Origin: Lachnospiraceae bacterium
Lineage (GTDB): Bacteria > Bacillota > Clostridia > Lachnospirales > Lachnospiraceae
DNA: 60,948 bases
Assembly: GCA_017523785.1 (NCBI GenBank)
Contig: JAFWVX010000044.1
Location: forward strand, 1 to 60,948
Direction of reading: 5' to 3'
Part shown: piece by piece, positions 16,999-24,415 of the stretch
How the letters are laid out: every line of letters begins with the position of its first letter
Position numbering within the stretch: position 1 is the first letter of the stretch
Translations under genes and position numbers: made by a program
The notes under the pieces: model-generated
What the model was told of the DNA's origin: nothing
The model's input: the letters and a program-made list of their open reading frames with translations, nothing else
Databases searched by the model: none

Positions 16999-18888
16999 AT
17001 GAAGATAAAATTATCGGATTTCGTAGCAGATTTCTTAGTCGAAAACAAAATAACAAAGGGCTTCACCGTTGTTGGCGGTGGTGCTATGCACTTAAATGAT
17101 TCATTTGGTCATAAGAATGGATTAGATATTTTATATTGTCATCATGAGCAAGCTTGTAGCATAGCAGCGGAATCTTATTCAAGACTAAATAATATGCCTG
17201 CACTTGTAAATGTCACAACAGGACCAGGTGGAGTAAATGCTTTAAATGGTGTGGCATCAGCCTATCTTGATTCATTACCTATGTTTGTAGTGAGTGGACA
17301 GGTGAGATATGACACAACTATTGCCTATGCAAAGAAAAATGATAATGCAAATCTTAGGTCGCTCGGTGACCAAGAGTTTAATATAGTTGATACTGTGAAG
17401 ACCATGACTAAGTATTCAGTAATGATAGAAGACCCAAATACTATTAAATATCATCTTGAACGAGCTTTATATCTTGCCACACATGGTAGAAAGGGGCCTG
17501 TGTGGATAGATATACCTGTAGATTTTCAGGCAGCTATTATAGAAACTGATGATTTAAAATCATACATAGGAAGCAAGGAACATAAGGATGACCTTGCACA
17601 AAATGAAGTTTGTGATTTTGATGATAAGAAGATAGATGAAGTAATAGATATTTTGAAAAATGCCAAGAGACCAATAATCTATGCCGGTTATGGTATAAGA
17701 CTTAGCGGTGGTTATGAGGTATTTAAGAAAGTTATTGAAAAGTTAAACATACCAGTTGTCACATATTGGAATGCAATAGATTTGATGGAAACTGAGAATA
17801 AACTCTATGTAGGTCGTGGCGGCAACATGGGAGATAGGGCAGGAAACTTTGCAGTTGAAAATGCAGATGTAATACTTGCGATTGGAACACGACTCAGTAT
17901 AAGACAGGTTGGATATAATTATAAAGAGTGGGCAAAAAATGCAAAGGTTATAATGGTTGACATAGATAAGGAAGAGTTTAAGAAACACACTATTCATGTA
18001 GACATTGCAATTCATTCTGATGCAAAACTTTTCTTAGAAGCACTTGACCGAGCATGCGAATCAGCAGCCGTAGGGGCGGCTGCGAATTCCGTAGGGGCGG
18101 ATACTATCCGCCCGAATTGTAGGGGCGAGCACTGCGAGCCCGATTGGCTTGCGACTTGCAACAACTGGAAAGAAAAGTATAAAGTCGTAGGTCCTGACAA
18201 GTACAACAAGAAAAAAGATTTTGTAAATGTCTATGCCTTCATAGACTGCTTAAGCAAGTCACTTCCTGATGGAAGTCTCACAGCAGTCTCAAATGGTGCC
18301 TGCTGTGTAGTAGGAAGTCAGAGTTTTTATATTAAGAAAGGAACAAGATTACATAACAACTCTGCTACAGCCTCTATGGGTTATGGACTACCTGCATCAA
18401 TAGGTTCATGTATCTCTAATGATAAAAAAGAAACTTATTGCCTTGAAGGCGATGGAAGTATAATGATGAATTTGCAGGAACTACAAACTATAGTTACAAA
18501 TAAACTTACTATAAAAATATTTTTAATAAATAACGAAGGTTATCATTCTATAAGAATTACTCAAAATAATTTATTTAAAGAACACACAAAGGTTGGAATA
18601 GGTGTTGAGTCAAACGATTTGTCATTTCCAAAATTTGAAAAGATTGCGAATGCTTTTGGTCTAAAATATATGAGTGCACATAACGATGATGAGATGAAGA
18701 AAGTCGTTGACAGTGCAATAAAAGAAAGCGGAGCAGTTTTTGTAGAGATATTTACTGATAAAGAGCAGGTATGGGAGCCAAAGAGTAGTGCAAAGAAATT
18801 GCCTGATGGAACTCTTGTGAGTCCACCGCTCTATGACATGGAGCCGTTCATGCCAGAAGATGAACTGAAAAGTAACTTATTCAATTAA
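16999..18888 (+). CDS. Thiamine-diphosphate-dependent enzyme (acetolactate-synthase-like) with in-frame repeat insertions
   Basis: Three-domain ThDP enzyme, 629 residues. The N-terminal Pyr domain has the catalytic-type Glu in YCHHEQACSIAAES (about residue 51) and VTTGPGGVNALNGVASAYLD. The central domain is at about 190-350. The C-terminal PP domain has the ThDP/Mg motif GDGSIMMNLQELQT followed by NN. Residues about 358-382 are translated from three tandem copies of the GTAGGG element, between the central and PP domains; they read VGAAANS, VGADTIRPN and CRGEHCEPD. Acetolactate synthase proper is unlikely: the context is LicD and an aldolase, as in polysaccharide loci where such enzymes build unusual acyl or sugar groups. 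It starts five bases after licD with no SD, suggesting coupling. Confidence 0.85.
   Translation: MKIKLSDFVADFLVENKITKGFTVVGGGAMHLNDSFGHKNGLDILYCHHEQACSIAAESYSRLNNMPALVNVTTGPGGVNALNGVASAYLDSLPMFVVSGQVRYDTTIAYAKKNDNANLRSLGDQEFNIVDTVKTMTKYSVMIEDPNTIKYHLERALYLATHGRKGPVWIDIPVDFQAAIIETDDLKSYIGSKEHKDDLAQNEVCDFDDKKIDEVIDILKNAKRPIIYAGYGIRLSGGYEVFKKVIEKLNIPVVTYWNAIDLMETENKLYVGRGGNMGDRAGNFAVENADVILAIGTRLSIRQVGYNYKEWAKNAKVIMVDIDKEEFKKHTIHVDIAIHSDAKLFLEALDRACESAAVGAAANSVGADTIRPNCRGEHCEPDWLATCNNWKEKYKVVGPDKYNKKKDFVNVYAFIDCLSKSLPDGSLTAVSNGACCVVGSQSFYIKKGTRLHNNSATASMGYGLPASIGSCISNDKKETYCLEGDGSIMMNLQELQTIVTNKLTIKIFLINNEGYHSIRITQNNLFKEHTKVGIGVESNDLSFPKFEKIANAFGLKYMSAHNDDEMKKVVDSAIKESGAVFVEIFTDKEQVWEPKSSAKKLPDGTLVSPPLYDMEPFMPEDELKSNLFN
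18070..18142 (+). repeat. Three tandem dispersed elements inside the ThDP enzyme gene
   Basis: Unit 1 starts at 18070 and is short (GTAGGGGCGGCTGCG). Unit 2 (18091-18114) is a perfect palindrome around ACT (GGGCGGAT/ATCCGCCC). Unit 3 (18119-18142) is the full GCGAGC type. Units 2 and 3 are linked by AATT. The reading frame of the host gene stays open through all three. Confidence 0.9.
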
Positions 18889-18904
18889 GTAGGGGGTGAG
18901 CCCG
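18889..18904 (+). repeat. Truncated dispersed element before the aldolase gene
   Basis: GTAGGGGGTGAGCCCG has the two ends of the element but only one core unit. It overlaps the last base of the ThDP gene's stop codon region and abuts AAAGGAG, the ribosome site of the aldolase gene. Confidence 0.7.
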
Positions 18905-18917
18905 AAAGGAGAGAAGC

Positions 18918-20501
18918 ATGGGAAAAATCAACATACTCGATTGCACACTTCGCGATGGCGGATATGTGAATGATTGGTACTTTGGTAAAGATGCAATTAC
19001 AGGACTCTTGGACAAAATGTCTCTTGCCAATGTAGAGTGTGTTGAAGTTGGCTTTTTGAGAGATGTGACTTATGATGAGAATAGATCGCTTTTCCCTAAC
19101 AAGGCTTCTCTTGATAGTTTACTCAAAAACAAAAATAAGAATTTAAAATATTTTGTAATGTATGATGTAAGTAGCCCAATAGACATCGACAGTTTCCCTA
19201 AAAATGACGGAAAGGGAATAGATGGTGTAAGAGTAATTTTCAAGAAAGATAGATTTGATGACGGAGTTTCTGCTGTTAAAAAATTTATGGAGCGAGGATA
19301 TCTTGTTGCTGCAAATTTTGTAAGTACTAACTTCTATACTGATGATGAATTTATATCTGGAGTTAAAGTTTTTAATGAGATAAAGCCATATACAGTCACA
19401 ATAGTAGACACCTTCGGATCTATAAAAAATGATGAGTTCTTGCATTATGTGAAGCTTGCAGATGAGAATCTTGATAAAGATATAGTGTTGTCATATCATG
19501 CACACAATAATTTACAGCAGGCATATCAAAATGCAGTAAGTTTTGTAAATTTAAAACTTGATAGAGAAATATTAATAGATGCTTCAGTATTTGGCATGGG
19601 GCGTGGAGCGGGAAATTTAAATCTAGAATTATTTGCAGAGTATCTAAATACTAATTTTGGAAAGGATTATCATATAGTTCCAGTGCTCGAAACTATGGAT
19701 GAGTATTTGCAGGAAACTTATAAAAAGAATTTCTGGGGATATTCATTACCTCTATATATATCGGGAACATTAAATGTTCATCCAAATTATGCTATCTACC
19801 TTGCAGAGAAAAATACTTTGACAGAAAAGTCACTATATGAAATTATGAAAAACATAAAAGAGGAAGATAAGCAGAAGTATAAAAAAGAAATTGCCGAAAA
19901 TTATTATATAGAATACATGAATGTGTTTAAGGATGATGCTGAGGACTTAAAGAAACTTTCTGAAGAGTTTAAGGGCAAAAATGTCCTAGTTCTTGCACCT
20001 GGTAGAAGCATAAATGAATATAAAGATAAAATCAATGCTGAACTATCTAAAAATGATACTATAGGCATCTCACTCAATTTCTATAATAGCGAGTTTAAAA
20101 CAGATTATTTATTTAGCAGTAATATGAGAAGATATAGTAAGCTTGATGATAAGGTAGGAACTGATATAAAAAGTAAAGTCATTCTCACTTCAAATATGAG
20201 AGAGGCTAAAAATAAAGATTATGTAATAAACTTCTTTAGCCTTGCAATAGAAAGTAAGGATATAATAGATAATGCCGCCCTCATGGTATTCAAACTTCTT
20301 ATCAAACTAGGTATCTCTAGTGTAAAGGTGGCTGGCATGGATGGCTATGATGTCAATAATCCATATGTATATAGTGATGCGAGCACTCAGTTTGATTTTT
20401 CAAGCATTGCTGAAGAGAGAAATAAATTGATCAAGAAAGAAATTGAGCAGTTAAAGAAATCGCTTAAAATTGAATTTATCACAAAAAGTTTATATGAATA
20501 G
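18918..20501 (+). CDS. HMGL-like aldolase with a C-terminal MptE/DUF115-like domain
   Basis: Metal-dependent aldolase/Claisen-type lyase of the HMGL-like family (as in 4-hydroxy-2-oxovalerate aldolase), 527 residues. The N-terminal TIM-barrel domain (1-290) has ILDCTLRDGGYVNDW, the metal-binding SYHAHNN and GMGRGAGNLNLE. The C-terminal part (about 345-527) begins NVLVLAPGRSINEYKD and resembles the Rossmann-like MptE/DUF115 domain seen beside sialic-acid-type sugar enzymes. AAAGGAG precedes ATG 18918. It follows the ThDP enzyme by 29 bases, so the two probably act in one carbon-chain pathway feeding a surface glycan. Confidence 0.85.
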   Translation: MGKINILDCTLRDGGYVNDWYFGKDAITGLLDKMSLANVECVEVGFLRDVTYDENRSLFPNKASLDSLLKNKNKNLKYFVMYDVSSPIDIDSFPKNDGKGIDGVRVIFKKDRFDDGVSAVKKFMERGYLVAANFVSTNFYTDDEFISGVKVFNEIKPYTVTIVDTFGSIKNDEFLHYVKLADENLDKDIVLSYHAHNNLQQAYQNAVSFVNLKLDREILIDASVFGMGRGAGNLNLELFAEYLNTNFGKDYHIVPVLETMDEYLQETYKKNFWGYSLPLYISGTLNVHPNYAIYLAEKNTLTEKSLYEIMKNIKEEDKQKYKKEIAENYYIEYMNVFKDDAEDLKKLSEEFKGKNVLVLAPGRSINEYKDKINAELSKNDTIGISLNFYNSEFKTDYLFSSNMRRYSKLDDKVGTDIKSKVILTSNMREAKNKDYVINFFSLAIESKDIIDNAALMVFKLLIKLGISSVKVAGMDGYDVNNPYVYSDASTQFDFSSIAEERNKLIKKEIEQLKKSLKIEFITKSLYE

Positions 20502-20513
20502 CTATTATAATAA

Positions 20514-20542
20514 TTGTTAAATAAGGCAAAAAATGGTAAAAT
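20514..20542 (+). promoter_or_regulatory. Promoter of the 20565 gene
   Basis: TTGTTA (20514-20519), a 17-base spacer and TAAAAT (20537-20542) with an upstream TG, an extended -10. Confidence 0.55.
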
Positions 20543-20564
20543 AATAAAGTTCGGAGGAATGATT

Positions 20565-21317
20565 ATGTTTAAATTTATTGAAGATAAGAAGACCTTTTAT
20601 GTATGTGCTTCTATTTCTATAGTTTTGACATTGTTATCATCACATTTACTTGCTAGAAACATAGTTTCAGTATTTGGAAATGCATTGACGATAGTGTTAT
20701 TGGTAGCCATGATGGCATTCCACAGTGTAGAGCACAAGGAACTTATGAAGGTTTTAACTGCCTCACTATTACAAATGGTTATAATGAGAGCAGTGGCAGA
20801 ATATAGCCGCATAGTAGCACCACTAGTTGATTCATTTAATAGTGTGAAGGATTTCTTTAACATCTATGTAGTTACATTTAGAGGAATCACTTTAATTGTA
20901 ATTTTTGTATTGCTTCTTATACTGTTCGTTAATCACTTTATTATCAATTTCAGTGGCAAAGCTAGTAAAGTTGCTATCAATGTAAATAAGACTGTAATGG
21001 TAGTTTATATACTGTTTGTGCTTGGATGTAAAATTGCTTTTGCTACTATGACATATAAGAACTTTGCAGAGTTTAGCACAATGCCTTCAAAGCTTAAGAT
21101 GGCTCAAATCCTAGATGGTATTCCAACTATGTTTTATGCCTTGACTGTTGTATGTATGGAAGCATTTGTAAATAGAGAAAGAGAGAATAAGAATAAAAAT
21201 ATATTGAGTGTAATAGGCGAAAAGTTAAACAGTGTTAAAAAATTACCTAAGCCAAAGAAAACTAAAAAACCTCAGAAGCTTAAAAAAGTAAAGAAAGTAA
21301 ATAAAGCAAAAAAATAA
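20565..21317 (+). CDS. Integral membrane protein with a lysine-rich tail, function unknown
   Basis: I do not recognise a family. The 250 residues carry about five hydrophobic helices (residues 10-30, 35-55, 100-130, 145-170 and a weaker one near 190). They end in a very basic tail built from Lys-Pro and Lys-Lys-Val repeats (KPKKTKKPQKLKKVKK), probably cytoplasmic. GGAGG at 20553-20557 is best spaced for ATG 20565; the ATG at 20559 touches it. It is a single-gene unit closed by a bidirectional terminator. Confidence 0.75.
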   Translation: MFKFIEDKKTFYVCASISIVLTLLSSHLLARNIVSVFGNALTIVLLVAMMAFHSVEHKELMKVLTASLLQMVIMRAVAEYSRIVAPLVDSFNSVKDFFNIYVVTFRGITLIVIFVLLLILFVNHFIINFSGKASKVAINVNKTVMVVYILFVLGCKIAFATMTYKNFAEFSTMPSKLKMAQILDGIPTMFYALTVVCMEAFVNRERENKNKNILSVIGEKLNSVKKLPKPKKTKKPQKLKKVKKVNKAKK

Positions 21318-21318
21318 A

Positions 21319-21340
21319 ATAAGGACCGAAAGGTCCTTAT
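21319..21340. terminator. Bidirectional terminator between convergent genes
   Basis: ATAAGGACC and GGTCCTTAT pair perfectly around a GAAA tetraloop, flanked by A-rich and T-rich tracts. It serves both the + strand membrane protein gene and the - strand lipoprotein gene, whose stop codon lies inside it. Confidence 0.85.
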
Positions 21341-22377
21341 TTATATTTAGCTAATATCTCATCAACTCTCATTTGGAACTTTTCATCTTTTTTATTCACT
21401 GATCGCTCTTTCATAACAGCCGGATATATGTAGTCTTCTTTTGTTATATTCATAGCTCCCAAATATTTAAACCTTGAGCCCGCTTGAACCAGTGGTATAA
21501 ATGCACCAACCTTATTTACCATAAGACCATTGTCGAGAACTTCCATTGAGTGACCATCTATAACTGCATCAATGTCTTTTGTATTTGCTATAACTCTTAT
21601 CGTGGACCATCTCTCTGTAATTCCTTCCATACCTAGATGTGCAAGTAGTATTACTTTGTCTGCTCCCTCTGCTTTGGCAGTATCTACAGCTGTCTGAATC
21701 TGTTTATATAGTGCATCACCTGTTTCATCTTCAAAAAAGTAAATCAACTGTTCGTTATTTTCATCAAAAAAATTTTCATAATTATCTTTTATTAATAGTG
21801 CCTCAGGACTTGTGACTCCGACATAGGCAATTTTTAATTCGCCATATTTATATATCACATAAGGCAAAAATGGAAATGCTTTTTTCTTTGTGTCATATAT
21901 ATTGCAGCAAACTATATTTGATTTAAGCATTTTCATATTTTCGTAAAATGTTTCTATTCCATAACTAAATTCCAAACTTCCTGGGACGACTATATCGTAA
22001 CCCGCTTCGTTCATTATTTCTATAGCTGACTTCCCTTTTGAATTCTCAGCTTCCTCAGTTCCCACAGAAAAATTTCCAATATCTACAAGAGTCGCATAAT
22101 TTTCATTTCTATCAAAGTGGTCGAAATAGTATTTAACTGCGGCGACACCAAGATTATCATTGAATGCTGATAAGCTGTCATTTGTAGAGAAGACCACTAT
22201 ATCTTTTTCATCTTCGCCGTAGTCTCTGTCTATCACAAGATTCTCAATTTTAGCTTTACTTTTCTTAGGCGCTAGCTTTTTTGGTGGGTGATTTAATGTT
22301 GAGTTCTCGTTGCTTGAGCAGGCAAGCAAAAGACAGGCAAGGGTAAATACGGCTATTTTTAACTTATTTTTAAACAT
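21337..22377 (-). CDS. 5'-nucleotidase-like (UshA-type) lipoprotein with a degenerate active site
   Basis: Extracytoplasmic lipoprotein, 346 residues. The signal is MFKNKLKIAVFTLACLLLAC, and the metallophosphatase-like fold continues to the C-terminus. The family blocks can be aligned but most catalytic residues are changed: TNDSL for NDxHG, DIGNF for DAGD, PGSLEFSYG for GNHEFDYG and DGHSME for DGHSQ. Only LLAHLG keeps its histidine context. It is therefore probably a binding or structural protein rather than an active nucleotidase. The start is the ATG at 22377, where the signal peptide begins. The -10 TATAAT ends only about six bases before it, so the mRNA looks leaderless. Confidence 0.8.
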   Translation of the reverse strand: MFKNKLKIAVFTLACLLLACSSNENSTLNHPPKKLAPKKSKAKIENLVIDRDYGEDEKDIVVFSTNDSLSAFNDNLGVAAVKYYFDHFDRNENYATLVDIGNFSVGTEEAENSKGKSAIEIMNEAGYDIVVPGSLEFSYGIETFYENMKMLKSNIVCCNIYDTKKKAFPFLPYVIYKYGELKIAYVGVTSPEALLIKDNYENFFDENNEQLIYFFEDETGDALYKQIQTAVDTAKAEGADKVILLAHLGMEGITERWSTIRVIANTKDIDAVIDGHSMEVLDNGLMVNKVGAFIPLVQAGSRFKYLGAMNITKEDYIYPAVMKERSVNKKDEKFQMRVDEILAKYK

Positions 22378-22419
22378 ATTTTGATTATACCACAAATGCA
22401 AAAAATAGTAAAAAAATGC

Positions 22420-22447
22420 TTGACAAAAATGTAAAAAGTGGTAAAAT
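22420..22447 (+). promoter_or_regulatory. Promoter of the dcw cluster
   Basis: Consensus TTGACA (22420-22425), a 16-base spacer and TAAAAT (22442-22447). It is divergent from the lipoprotein promoter and drives mraZ and the division genes, with a leader of about 145 bases. Confidence 0.75.
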
Positions 22448-22482
22448 ATACCATATAAGTGGGGGATAGTGTAAAAAAGTGG
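22436..22482 (+). promoter_or_regulatory. MraZ operator: phased AGTG boxes
   Basis: AGTG occurs at 22437, 22458, 22468 and 22478, spacings of 21, 10 and 10 bases, mostly within A-rich AAGTGG contexts. MraZ is known to bind short repeats of the AAAGTG type at about one helical turn. The first box lies in the promoter spacer and the others just downstream of the -10. Confidence 0.65.
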
Positions 22483-22597
22483 TAAAATATAACATGCCCT
22501 CCATGTGCCACTTTTCACTTCCCTCCTTATTTTATCTAAAAAATTATTTTTATTATTTTAATTATAAATATCTAAGGTAGTTATTAAAAATCTGAAT

Positions 22598-23023
22598 ATG
22601 TTTACAGGTGAATACAATCACACAATTGATCAAAAAGGTCGTCTCATCATTCCAAATAAGTTTAGAAACTTACTTGGAGAAGTTTTTATTATTACTAAAG
22701 GTATAGATGAGTGTCTTGAAATATATGATAAAGAAACATGGGATAAGTTTTCAGAAAAAATAAATTCACTTCCATATTCTAATCCGAGTGCGAGAGAGTT
22801 TAAAAGAATTTTCATATGTCGTGCAACTGATGTCACACCTGATAAGATGGGAAGAGTTCAACTCACAGTCGCACTTAGAAATGTTGCAGGATTAAAACAG
22901 GATATTACTTTTTTAGGTGTAGGCGATCACATCGAACTCTGGGACACTGACATGTTTAAAAAGAAAAACAACTTTGACGATTCAGATGAAATGTCAAGAA
23001 AGATGGAAGGACTTGGTATCTAA
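22598..23023 (+). CDS. mraZ: Transcriptional regulator MraZ
   Basis: DNA-binding regulator that heads division clusters and controls its own operon. The 141 residues have two AbrB-like halves: FTGEYNHTIDQKGRLIIPNKFR at the N-terminus and ATDVTPDKMGRVQLTVALRN near residue 78. The usual length is about 143. Binding boxes are visible in its promoter. The ribosome site is weak (AAGGTA at 22574). Its stop codon overlaps the rsmH start. Confidence 0.96.
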   Translation: MFTGEYNHTIDQKGRLIIPNKFRNLLGEVFIITKGIDECLEIYDKETWDKFSEKINSLPYSNPSAREFKRIFICRATDVTPDKMGRVQLTVALRNVAGLKQDITFLGVGDHIELWDTDMFKKKNNFDDSDEMSRKMEGLGI

Positions 23024-23982
23024 TGTTTAATCACATACCTGTATTGTTAAATGAAACAATAGATGGATTAAATGTAAATGAAGATGGAATCTACGTAGAT
23101 GCCACACTCGGTGGTGGCGGACACAGTGAAAAAATTTTAGAAAAGATATCAAATGGCAGTGGCTATCTTATAGGAATAGACCAAGACGAAGATGCAATTA
23201 GTGCTACATCAAATAGATTAAAAAAATACATAGATGATAAAAAATTAATCATTGTAAAAAATAATTTTGAAAATGTAGTAGATGTGCTCGATAAATTGAA
23301 GATAGATAAGATTAACGGAATACTTTTTGACTTAGGAGTTTCAAGTTATCAGTTTGATGAAGGTGAAAGAGGATTTTCATATAATCACGAGGCAGTGCTA
23401 GATATGAGAATGGATAAAGATAATCCTCTAAGTTGTAAAATTCTTGTCAATACATTTTCAGAGAATGATATATACCACATAATAAGAGACTATGGAGAAG
23501 ACAATTTCGCCAAGAATATAGCGAAGCACATAGTTAAAGCTCGTGAGAGTAAAGAGATAGAAACTACAACTGAACTTGTTGAGATAATAAAGTCCGCAAT
23601 ACCTGCCAAGATGAGATGGGGCGAAGGAAAGGACAAAAATCCAGCAAAAAGAACTTTTCAGGCATTTAGAATATATATTAATAGAGAGCTAGAAGTTATC
23701 GATAATGCCTTAGATGGAGTTATAGATAGATTAAATGATGGGGGACGAATTTGTGTGATTACATTTCATTCCCTTGAAGATAAATTAGTAAAAGATAAGT
23801 TTAAACTATTTGAAAATCCATGTACCTGTCCTAAAGGCTATCCTTGTGTCTGTGGCAAAAAGAGCAAGGGCAGAGCGGTAAATAGAAAAGTTATAGTGGC
23901 AAGCGATGAAGAGCAAACACTTAATAGAAGGTCAAAATCAGCAAAGCTTAGAATATTTGAAAGGAGCAAAGATGGCAAGTGA
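23023..23982 (+). CDS. rsmH: 16S rRNA (cytosine-1402-N4)-methyltransferase
   Basis: SAM-dependent methyltransferase (MraW/RsmH) that modifies 16S rRNA. The 319 residues contain YVDATLGGGGHSEKIL, the SAM-binding GIDQDEDA, NGILFDLGVSSYQFDEGERGF and ITFHSLEDKLVKD. Length and motifs are typical. It starts on the last base of the mraZ stop (TAATG). Confidence 0.97.
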   Translation: MFNHIPVLLNETIDGLNVNEDGIYVDATLGGGGHSEKILEKISNGSGYLIGIDQDEDAISATSNRLKKYIDDKKLIIVKNNFENVVDVLDKLKIDKINGILFDLGVSSYQFDEGERGFSYNHEAVLDMRMDKDNPLSCKILVNTFSENDIYHIIRDYGEDNFAKNIAKHIVKARESKEIETTTELVEIIKSAIPAKMRWGEGKDKNPAKRTFQAFRIYINRELEVIDNALDGVIDRLNDGGRICVITFHSLEDKLVKDKFKLFENPCTCPKGYPCVCGKKSKGRAVNRKVIVASDEEQTLNRRSKSAKLRIFERSKDGK

Positions 23983-24415
23983 TGTATTGTATGGTAATGT
24001 AGCGTATAGACCATACTTTGACATGAGAAAATTTGAAAACAGTATCTACAATAAAACTATTGTCAGAGAAGCAAGAATTAAAACTAGAAAAAGATTTAAA
24101 GTTTTAGATAAGATACTAGCTGCAGTTTTGACAGTTGCCCTTATTGCATTTATAACTATGTCTATTGCTGTTATATACAAAAATGCAGTGATTAAAAATA
24201 AGGAAGTATATATTAAGAAACTAGAGAGTGTATTAAATAAAAAGGTATACGAAAAGAACAATGTAGTTACGTCATTAAAGACCGATATGAAGTTTGATGA
24301 AATAAAAATGAAGGCATACATGGAATTGAATATGATCACTCCAACCGAAAAGAATATTATAAGTTTTGACAAGAGTGAAAGTGGTTTTGTACGCCAGTAT
24401 GAAAATATTCGCTAA
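23972..24415 (+). CDS. ftsL: FtsL-like septum protein
   Basis: Small bitopic division protein, 147 residues. It has a basic cytoplasmic N-terminus (KTRKRFKVLDK), one membrane helix at about residues 52-73 and a short periplasmic coiled coil. Sequence identity within FtsL is always low; the call rests on topology, size and position between rsmH and the division PBP. AAGGAG at 23961-23966 selects ATG 23972, inside the end of rsmH. Confidence 0.75.
   Translation: MASDVLYGNVAYRPYFDMRKFENSIYNKTIVREARIKTRKRFKVLDKILAAVLTVALIAFITMSIAVIYKNAVIKNKEVYIKKLESVLNKKVYEKNNVVTSLKTDMKFDEIKMKAYMELNMITPTEKNIISFDKSESGFVRQYENIR

Noticed and set aside
18070..18142. CRISPR-like array from the tandem GC-rich units
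   Set aside because: The units are separated by only a few bases, not by 25-40-base unique spacers, there are no cas genes, and the array is inside an open reading frame.
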